A DNA stretch of 27,029 nucleotides from JALZAA01 sp046724435 (GTDB lineage: Bacteria; Actinomycetota; Acidimicrobiia; IMCC26256; JACDBD01): assembly GCA_046724435.1 (NCBI GenBank), contig JBKOWN010000147.1, positions 1-27,029 of the forward strand, given 5' to 3'. The position numbers and the translations under genes were made by a program. Below, one piece after another: positions 21,866-27,029 of the stretch. Below the pieces are notes generated by a model. That model had not been told where the DNA came from. It saw only the letters and a list, made by a program, of their open reading frames with translations, and ran no database searches. Every line of letters starts with the position of its first letter. Within the stretch, counting starts at the first letter, position 1.

Positions 21866-22693
21866 TCAGATCCGCGCCGGGTGGACGGGTGCGCCGCCGA
21901 CGCCGGCGTTGATGCGGAAGATCGTGCCCCGGCGCTCGGGCTCGTCGGTGTTGTCGGCGGTCACGACATAGAGGTCGTGCTCGCCATCTGCGGCGAAGCA
22001 GACCGACGTGACCGTCTGGGCCGGCACGTCGAGCACGCGATCGATCTCGCCGTCCGGAGTCAGGCGGGCGACGCAACCGCCGCGCGCCGACGCGACCCAG
22101 AGAAGCCCCTGCGCGTCGAACGCCATGCCATCGGGCGCTCCCGGTGGAAAGTGGAATGCACGGCGATCACCTGCGGTGCCGTCATCGGCGAGCGCGTGCA
22201 CGAGGATCACGTTGTTGCGGGTGTCCGAGTTGTAGATAGTGCGCTCGCCGGGAGACAGCGCGACCCCGTTCGCGTGAAGTACCCCCTGGTACAGCACGAT
22301 CCCTTGGTCGATGCCGTCGATCCGCCACAGCTCACCCGGTACCGGCTCCGCGCCGGGATCGAAGACGGCGAAGCGGATCGAACCGGCGTATACGCGGCCG
22401 GCGGAATCGGTGCAGATGTCGTTCCATCCGAGCACGTCATCGACGGCGAACAGCGTCCGGTTCACGCCTTCGCGTACATGGACGATGTCGCGCCCGGACA
22501 GGACGATGCCGCCGTCGGCATGGAGCGCGATGCCGCCGACGCCGCGGCGCTTCGGCACGACCGTCGTGATCTCACCGTCGGGCCCACGCCGGTACGCGCC
22601 ACCTCCAAGCACGTCGCTGAAGTACAGGTTCCCGTCACCGTCGACCGTCGGCCCTTCGACGAGCCCGTACCCGAAGGCGAGCGTTTCGACCAT
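21866..22693 (-). CDS. SMP-30/gluconolactonase-like beta-propeller protein
   Basis: 275 aa. Propeller blocks: GYGLVEGPTVDGDGNLYFSDVLGG, GVGGIALHADGGIVLSGRDI, GWNDICTDSAGRVYAGSIRF, LHANGVALSPGERTIYNSDTRNNVI and GAPDGMAFDAQGLLWVASARGG. Putative metal ligands are E in VEGP, N in GWND, N in HANG and D in PDGMA. It is clearly related to the SMP-30 protein encoded at 20824-21744 but divergent in sequence, so not a recent duplication. Substrate unknown. A TACGGT box ends 7 nt before the ATG, suggesting leaderless mRNA. It is divergent from the racemase gene with repeat copy B in between. Confidence 0.93.
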   Translation of the reverse strand: MVETLAFGYGLVEGPTVDGDGNLYFSDVLGGGAYRRGPDGEITTVVPKRRGVGGIALHADGGIVLSGRDIVHVREGVNRTLFAVDDVLGWNDICTDSAGRVYAGSIRFAVFDPGAEPVPGELWRIDGIDQGIVLYQGVLHANGVALSPGERTIYNSDTRNNVILVHALADDGTAGDRRAFHFPPGAPDGMAFDAQGLLWVASARGGCVARLTPDGEIDRVLDVPAQTVTSVCFAADGEHDLYVVTADNTDEPERRGTIFRINAGVGGAPVHPARI

Positions 22694-22719
22694 GCAAGGA
22701 ACCGTAGCTAGGGTCGCCG

Positions 22720-22777
22720 CGCGGCGATAGCGGCTTCGCCGACTGTCGCCGCAGGAGCCGGACCTTGCGACGGCGAC
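22720..22777. repeat. 58-bp intergenic repeat, copy B
   Basis: Pairs with copy A (50 of 58 identical). The segment gtcgccgc at 22745-22752 can pair either with gcggcga at 22721-22727 or with cggcgac at 22771-22777, giving two mutually exclusive 7-bp stems. The copy ends one base before the AAGGAGG ribosome-binding site of the racemase gene. Confidence 0.85.
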
Positions 22778-22789
22778 CAAGGAGGGGAC

Positions 22790-23932
22790 GTGGGACCGCT
22801 GTCGGATGTGAAGGTGATCGAGATCGCGGGCATCGGGCCGGGGCCGTTCGCGGCGATGCTGCTCTCCGATATGGGTGCCGACGTCGTGCGCGTCGATCGC
22901 GCACAGTCGGTCGAGCGCGGATTCGACCCCGGGTGGATGGAGGTGCTGAACCGCGGTCGCCGATCGATCGGCGTCGATCTCAAGCAGCCCGAGGGTGTCG
23001 AGACCGTGCTGCGCATGGTCGAGCAGGCGGACGCGCTCATCGAGGGGTTCCGGCCCGGCGTCGCGGAACGGCTCGGCATCGGGCCCGACACGTGCCGCGG
23101 TCGGAACCCGAAGCTCGTGTACGGGCGCATGACCGGTTGGGGCCAGGACGGTCCGTACGCGCAAGCGGCCGGCCACGACATCAACTACATCTCGCTCGCA
23201 GGCGCCCTTGCGCACTTCGGACGCGCCGGCGGGAAGCCGACCCCGCCCATGAACGTCGTCGGCGACTTCGGCGGCGGCGGCATGTTGCTCGCCTTCGGCG
23301 TGGCGTGCGCGCTCCTCGAGGCGCGGTCGTCGGGAGAGGGGCAGGTCGTCGACGCGGCGATGGTCGACGGCAGCGCCGTCCTCATGGCGATGACCTGGGG
23401 GTTGCGGGCCCTGGGTGCGTTCGACGAGGAGCACCTCGGAGCGAACGTCCTCGACACCGGTGCCCCGTTCTACGACACGTACGAGACGGCCGACGGCAAG
23501 TTCATCTCCGTCGGCTCGCTCGAACCGCAGTTCTACGCGGAGCTCCTCGAGAAGCTCGGGCTGTCCGATGCCGATCTTGCCGCGCAGATGGACCGCAGCG
23601 GTTGGGAGACGTTGCGAGAGAAGTTCACTGCTTTGTTCAAGTCCAAGACGCGCGAAGAGTGGTGCACGCTTCTCGAGCAGACCGACACGTGCTTCGCGCC
23701 CGTGCTCACGATGAGCGAAGCTGCGGGCCACACGCACATCAAGGCGCGCGACACGATCGTAGAGCACGACGGTGTACTGCAGCCCGCACCCGCGCCGAGG
23801 TTCTCGCGCACGCCGGGGGCGATCTCTCGCCGAGCCGCCCAGCCCGGGCAACACACCGACGAGGCGCTCGCCGATTGGGGCTTCGGGCCCGACGAGTTGG
23901 CCAAGCTGCGCGACGCGGGCGCCATCAAGTAG
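22790..23932 (+). CDS. Alpha-methylacyl-CoA racemase (CaiB/BaiF class III CoA-transferase family)
   Basis: 380 aa. Seen: VKVIEIAGIGPGPFAAMLLSDMGADVVRVDR (CoA-binding start), then the racemase residues: H129 in AAGHDINYISLAGAL, D159 in NVVGDFGGGGMLLA and E245 in SLEPQFYAELL. These correspond to the catalytic His126, Asp156 and Glu241 of the M. tuberculosis enzyme, which separates it from plain CoA-transferases. It interconverts (2R)- and (2S)-methylacyl-CoA so that branched fatty acids or sterol side chains can enter beta-oxidation. GTG start with AAGGAGG 4 nt upstream. The acyl-CoA dehydrogenase and ETF genes in the window would act downstream. Repeat copy B forms its leader. Confidence 0.93.
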   Translation: MGPLSDVKVIEIAGIGPGPFAAMLLSDMGADVVRVDRAQSVERGFDPGWMEVLNRGRRSIGVDLKQPEGVETVLRMVEQADALIEGFRPGVAERLGIGPDTCRGRNPKLVYGRMTGWGQDGPYAQAAGHDINYISLAGALAHFGRAGGKPTPPMNVVGDFGGGGMLLAFGVACALLEARSSGEGQVVDAAMVDGSAVLMAMTWGLRALGAFDEEHLGANVLDTGAPFYDTYETADGKFISVGSLEPQFYAELLEKLGLSDADLAAQMDRSGWETLREKFTALFKSKTREEWCTLLEQTDTCFAPVLTMSEAAGHTHIKARDTIVEHDGVLQPAPAPRFSRTPGAISRRAAQPGQHTDEALADWGFGPDELAKLRDAGAIK

Positions 23933-23936
23933 GAGT

Positions 23937-24389
23937 CCAGCGAGGAAGCAAGACGGCGCGTGGTTCGCGTCTCTTGCCGCGCTCGTCGTCGCCGGGTTGT
24001 CACTCGGGTTGGGTGTCGCGTCCCGACGGTGGAGCCGCGAATCGCGAGGTCCGTTCCCGTACTCGCTGCGCTGGATCCTGGCGTTGCCGCATCCGATCAC
24101 GCCCGGCCTCGTGCGTCGGGGCGTCGAGCCCGAGGCCGGGAACCGCATCTTGGAGATCGGCCGGGGACCGGCAGGCACGCCGTGCAGGTTCCCGGACCCG
24201 GATGTCGCGCTGCGCGAGGTGCGCCGTGTGCTCGGCCCCGGCGGTCGGCTCGCCGTGGGCGAAGTGATCCTCGACCCCGACTACACGTCGCTGCGTGAGC
24301 TGCGCTCACGCGCTGAGGCGCGCGGGTTCCGATTCGCGCACCGCTTTGGGTCGCCGTTCGCGTACGTCGCTCAGTTCGACGCCGTCTGA
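23937..24389 (+). pseudogene. Decayed SAM-dependent methyltransferase
   Basis: An open frame without a clear start codon; the first in-frame candidates are TTGs at 23997 and 24009. It reads a membrane-like segment (WFASLAALVVAGLSLGLGVA), PFPYSLRWILALPHPITPGLVRRGVEP, and a damaged motif I (ILEIGRGPAGTP instead of the family's LEVGPGTG). It then jumps directly to FPDPDVALREVRRVLGPGGRLAVGE and the normal C-terminus (LRSRAEARGFRFAHRFGSPFAYVAQF). The central SAM-binding part, by comparison with remembered relatives about 60-70 residues, is missing without breaking the frame. Loss of the start, motif I and core indicates a pseudogene. Its end overlaps the convergent aldo/keto reductase gene by 19 nt. 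Confidence 0.7.
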
Positions 24390-25384
24390 GCCGGCGTCGT
24401 GCCCGCGACCCACGTCGTGTCGGCGGTCCGCGCGCCCGACACCGCGCTCGTCGACGCGACCGCCTCCAGCTCGGCGACATCGTCCGGGTTGAGCGGCACG
24501 TCCAGGGCGGCGACGTTCTCCTCGAGGTAGGTACGGCGCTTGGTGCCCGGGATCGGCACGACGTCGTCGCCTTGTGCCTGCACCCATGCGAGTGCGAGCT
24601 GACCGGGCGTGATGCCCTTTTCGGTCGCGATCGTGCGCACACGTTCGACGACCTCGAGGTTGTGCGAGAAGTTGTCACCTTCGAAGCGCGGCGTGCCGCG
24701 GCGGAAGTCGCCGCGGGACAGGTCGTCGGCGCTGCGGATCCGGCCGGTCAGCATCCCGCGCCCGAGCGGGCTGTACGGCACGATCCCGACACCGAGCTCG
24801 CGGGCGGCCGGCAGCGCGGTCTCCTCGATGTCGCGACTCCACAGCGACCACTCGCTCTGGAGCGCGCTGATCGGGTGGACCGCGTGCGCACGCCGGATCG
24901 TGTCCGCAGCTGCCTCCGACAGGCCTAGATGCCGCACCTTGCCCGCCGCGACCAGCTCAGACATGGCGCCGACGGTCTCTTCGATGGGCACGTTCGGATC
25001 GGCGCGGTGCTGGTAGTAGAGGTCGATGTGGTCGACGCCCAGCCGCTCCAGCGACGCGTCGCAGGCGCTGCGCACGTACTCCGGTCGACCGTCGATGGCG
25101 CGGAAGCTCCTGTCGTCGGCCCGGCGGACAATGCCGAACTTCGTCGCCAGGACGACGCCGTCGCGTCGGCCGGCGATCGCCCGACCGACGAGCTCCTCGT
25201 TGTGTCCCAGGCCGTACACGTCGGCGGTGTCGAGGAACGTCACGCCGAGCTCGAGCGCCCGGTCGATCGTCGCGAGTGACTCGGTCTCGTCGGTGGGGCC
25301 GTAGACCTGGCTCATCCCCATGCACCCGAGACCCTGGGCTGAGACCTCGAGACCTTGGCCGAGCCTGCGCGTCGGGATCGTCAT
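24371..25384 (-). CDS. Aldo/keto reductase
   Basis: 337 aa. Seen: RRLGQGLEVSAQGLGCMGMSQVYG, the catalytic tetrad region TFLDTADVYGLGHNEELVG (Asp and Tyr), VVLATKFGI (Lys), LYYQHRADP (His), and the NADPH-binding end VPIPGTKRRTYLEENVAALDV. This is the AKR12/13-like (YajO/Tas) branch, cytoplasmic NADPH-dependent reductases of aldehydes and ketones; substrate unknown. ATG 25384 is chosen because a TAGGTT box ends 7 nt upstream; a TTG at 25393 lies partly within that box. The unusually long tail (SGARTADTTWVAGTTPAQTASN) overlaps the end of the decayed methyltransferase. It is divergent from the phosphotransferase at 25444. Confidence 0.93.
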   Translation of the reverse strand: MTIPTRRLGQGLEVSAQGLGCMGMSQVYGPTDETESLATIDRALELGVTFLDTADVYGLGHNEELVGRAIAGRRDGVVLATKFGIVRRADDRSFRAIDGRPEYVRSACDASLERLGVDHIDLYYQHRADPNVPIEETVGAMSELVAAGKVRHLGLSEAAADTIRRAHAVHPISALQSEWSLWSRDIEETALPAARELGVGIVPYSPLGRGMLTGRIRSADDLSRGDFRRGTPRFEGDNFSHNLEVVERVRTIATEKGITPGQLALAWVQAQGDDVVPIPGTKRRTYLEENVAALDVPLNPDDVAELEAVASTSAVSGARTADTTWVAGTTPAQTASN

Positions 25385-25443
25385 GAACAGCAACCTACAG
25401 CCGCCGCGGCCGGGAAATAGACGTCGATCGCACCAGCCGGGGA

Positions 25444-26376
25444 GTGAAGATCGTCCGCATGAGGAAGGCGGACATCGCTGCCTCGGTTGCCGCTCGGCTG
25501 GTCGCCACGCAGTTTCCGCAGTGGGCCGATCTCCCGGTTGTGCCCGTCGCGCTCGACGGCTGGGACAACACCACGTTCCGGCTCGGTGACGAGTTGTCCG
25601 TACGGCTCCCGAGCGCCGACGCCTACGTTGCGCAGATCGAGAAGGAACATCGTTGGCTCCCCGTTCTTGCTCCCCAGTTGCCAGTGCAGATCCCGGAGCC
25701 CGTGGCGCTCGGCGCGCCCGGCCCGGCGTTTCCGAGGCCCTGGTCCATCTACCGGTGGATCGAGGGTGACCACGCGACCATCGACCGGATCACCGGCCTG
25801 ACGGCGTTCGCGGCCGATCTCGTGGCGTTCCTCACCGCGCTGTACGCCATCGATGCGAGCGGCGGGCCGCCGCCCGGGAGGCACAACTTCTTCCGTGGTG
25901 GCCCGCTCGAGACGTATGACGCGCAGTCTCGAGAGGCGATCGAGCGGCTGGCGGACGACATCGACGCCCGGAGCGCGACCGACGTCTGGGACGCCGCGCT
26001 CGCGCGTACGTGGGATCGGTCGCCCGTGTGGGTGCACGGAGACGTGGTCGCCTCGAACCTCCTCGTCGCCGAGGGGCGCCTCCGAGCGGTGATCGATTTC
26101 GGCTGCTCGGCCGTCGGTGACCCCGGGTGCGACCTCGTCATGGCCTGGACCTTCTTCACCGGCGAGAGCAGAGACGTGTTTCTCGGCGGCTCTTCCTTCG
26201 ACGACGCGACCTGGGCGCGTGGACGTGGATGGGCGCTCTGGAAGGCGCTCATCACGCTGGTCCAGGGGCAGGACGGAAGTGTGGACGTGGACGCCGCCGC
26301 GCGCCGATTCGGATGGCGGATCGGCGCCCGTGAGGTGATCGACCTCGTCCTCGCCGATCACAGCCGCGTCGCGTAA
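25444..26376 (+). CDS. Aminoglycoside phosphotransferase (APH) family protein
   Basis: 310 aa. Seen: VALDGWDNTTFRLGDELSVRLP (nucleotide-binding strands, Arg in place of the usual Lys region), WSIYRWIEGDHA (hinge), the catalytic loop WVHGDVVASNLLV with D200 and N205, and the metal site RAVIDFGCSAVGDPGCDLVMAW with D218. This subgroup is common in actinobacteria and is usually annotated as an aminoglycoside or macrolide kinase, but true substrates are mostly unknown and resistance should not be assumed. GTG 25444 is taken as the start; ATG 25459 is an alternative and neither has a strong ribosome-binding site. Only distantly related to the phosphotransferase at 14519. Confidence 0.9.
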   Translation: MKIVRMRKADIAASVAARLVATQFPQWADLPVVPVALDGWDNTTFRLGDELSVRLPSADAYVAQIEKEHRWLPVLAPQLPVQIPEPVALGAPGPAFPRPWSIYRWIEGDHATIDRITGLTAFAADLVAFLTALYAIDASGGPPPGRHNFFRGGPLETYDAQSREAIERLADDIDARSATDVWDAALARTWDRSPVWVHGDVVASNLLVAEGRLRAVIDFGCSAVGDPGCDLVMAWTFFTGESRDVFLGGSSFDDATWARGRGWALWKALITLVQGQDGSVDVDAAARRFGWRIGAREVIDLVLADHSRVA

Positions 26377-26416
26377 ACGGTTCTGGCGCCCGGACTCCTA
26401 TGCCACACTCCGGGCG

Positions 26417-26893
26417 ATGGAGCTGCAGCGCCGGACGGCGGAGCTCTACATGCGCCACGCGTTCGGCCAGATGCTGGACGTCGCCGACCGCCTGGGTGAC
26501 GAGCGAGTGAACGACCGACCGCTCGGCGAGAGCGATGGGTTGCCGAAGACCAATGCGGTCGCCGCGCTCGTCATCCACTCGTGCGCCGTCACCGAGTTCT
26601 GGATCGGGCACGTGGCCCTCGGCCGTCCCAGCGACCGGGATCGCGAGTCCGAGTTCTCGAGCACCGCGACCGTGGCCCAGCTCCACGCCCTCGTCGACGA
26701 GACGCTCGCGCAGGCCGGCGAGGATCTCGCGGCGATGGACGAGGGGAGGACGCAGCCGGACCGGACGGGACGGCAGTTTCTCGAAGGTGGCGACGAGTCC
26801 GACGGTGCGATCGTCCTTCACGTGCTCGAGGAGCTGTATCAGCACCTCGGCCACATGGAGCTCGCCGCCGACGCCCTCGCTGTTCGAGCCTGA
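26417..26893 (+). CDS. DinB-family protein
   Basis: 158 aa four-helix-bundle type. Seen: RRTAELYMRHAFGQMLDVADRLGDERVNDRP, KTNAVAALVIHSCAVTEFWIGHVALG with the first metal-ligand His, and the closing helix GAIVLHVLEELYQHLGHMELAADAL with the family's paired histidines. DinB/DUF664 proteins bind a divalent metal and include mycothiol- or bacillithiol-dependent transferases, so a thiol-transfer role is possible in an actinobacterium, but unproven. The ATG has no evident Shine-Dalgarno. Its stop is 2 nt before the next gene, so the two form an operon. Confidence 0.88.
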   Translation: MELQRRTAELYMRHAFGQMLDVADRLGDERVNDRPLGESDGLPKTNAVAALVIHSCAVTEFWIGHVALGRPSDRDRESEFSSTATVAQLHALVDETLAQAGEDLAAMDEGRTQPDRTGRQFLEGGDESDGAIVLHVLEELYQHLGHMELAADALAVRA

Positions 26894-26895
26894 CG

Positions 26896-27029
26896 ATGAA
26901 CTTCCAGGTCAAGCGGGACGACATCCACGAGTGCCGGCTGGTCGACGACGACCCGCCCGAGCTCACACTCGGGCAGGCGCTGTTGCGCGTCGATCGTTTC
27001 GCCCTCACGACCAACAACATCACGTACGC
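26896..27029 (+). CDS. DUF2855-type protein, N-terminal part (cut by window edge)
   Basis: 44 residues visible: MNFQVKRDDIHECRLVDDDP, then LTLGQALLRVDRFALTTNNITY. The end block (G-x-x-L-x-R-V-D-R-F-A-L-T-x-N-N-I-T-Y) is the N-terminal signature of DUF2855 proteins, which resemble medium-chain dehydrogenase/quinone oxidoreductases. The start ATG is 2 nt after the DinB stop, implying co-translation. The rest lies outside the window, so function cannot be judged further. Confidence 0.8.
   Translation, partial: MNFQVKRDDIHECRLVDDDPPELTLGQALLRVDRFALTTNNITY

Noticed and set aside
20824..22693. Tandem duplication of the two SMP-30 genes
   Set aside because: They share only fold-level motifs and are convergent, so a recent local duplication is not supported.
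25444..26376. Antibiotic-resistance gene (aminoglycoside or macrolide kinase)
   Set aside because: The kinase fold is clear, but the subgroup is broad and no resistance-type context or mobile element is present; kept as a family-level call.
1..27029. CRISPR arrays, tRNA or rRNA genes, insertion sequences, phage or toxin-antitoxin genes
   Set aside because: No regularly spaced repeats, cloverleaf-like sequences, transposase motifs or paired small toxin/antitoxin genes were seen on reading both strands; a tRNAscan or Infernal run would be needed to exclude small RNAs.

Overview
The window is high-GC, densely coding bacterial DNA with no rRNA, tRNA, insertion sequence or CRISPR array. Its gene content is an acyl-CoA dehydrogenase, ETF alpha/beta, alpha-methylacyl-CoA racemase, MmpL, mycobacterial-style phosphotransferase/DUF6285, DUF7064-like and DUF2207 proteins. 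At least seven genes have a TAnnnT box 6-8 nt before the start codon (leaderless mRNA). Together these point to an Actinomycetota chromosome, perhaps Acidimicrobiia or a relative, with heavy lipid, isoprenoid and aromatic catabolism. The taxon is an inference.

Layout. 1-1.3 kb: 5' part of an acyl-CoA dehydrogenase gene and a GNAT gene, both on the minus strand. 1.4-2.8 kb: a three-gene operon with 4-bp overlaps (ArsR regulator, SRPBCC/AHSA1 protein, DHFR/RibD-C-like reductase). 2.8-5.9 kb: a geranylgeranyl-reductase-type flavoprotein divergent from etfB-etfA. 5.9-7.25 kb: a VOC protein, a small unknown protein and a second GNAT. 7.25-11.5 kb: a tightly overlapped operon of MmpL transporter, TetR regulator and carotenoid/lignostilbene oxygenase. 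11.6-12.7 kb: a membrane-anchored GH43-like protein. 12.7-15.5 kb: a PNPOx-like protein, exonuclease III, a DUF6285 protein and an ACAD10/11-type phosphotransferase. 15.6-19.65 kb: a DUF2207 membrane protein, then a MarR regulator divergent from a CLC/CBS anion transporter. 19.7-24.4 kb: a DUF7064-like lipocalin-fold protein, two SMP-30 proteins, alpha-methylacyl-CoA racemase and a decayed methyltransferase. 24.4-27 kb: an aldo/keto reductase, a second phosphotransferase, a DinB protein and the 5' end of a DUF2855 gene.

Regulation is unusually legible. Two copies of the same TetR-type palindrome (cttgaccg-N2-cggtcaag) lie about 20 nt before the acyl-CoA dehydrogenase and DUF7064-like genes, 20 kb apart, suggesting one lipid-catabolism regulon whose regulator is not obviously in the window. 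Separate candidate operators sit at the ArsR, MarR/CLC and MmpL promoters. A 58-bp intergenic repeat occurs twice (19.7 and 22.7 kb). One copy is flanked by a 12-bp direct duplication, and the other lies just before the ribosome-binding site of the racemase gene. The ArsR gene has no ATG/GTG/TTG upstream of its domain; its predicted transcription start falls on an in-frame ATC.
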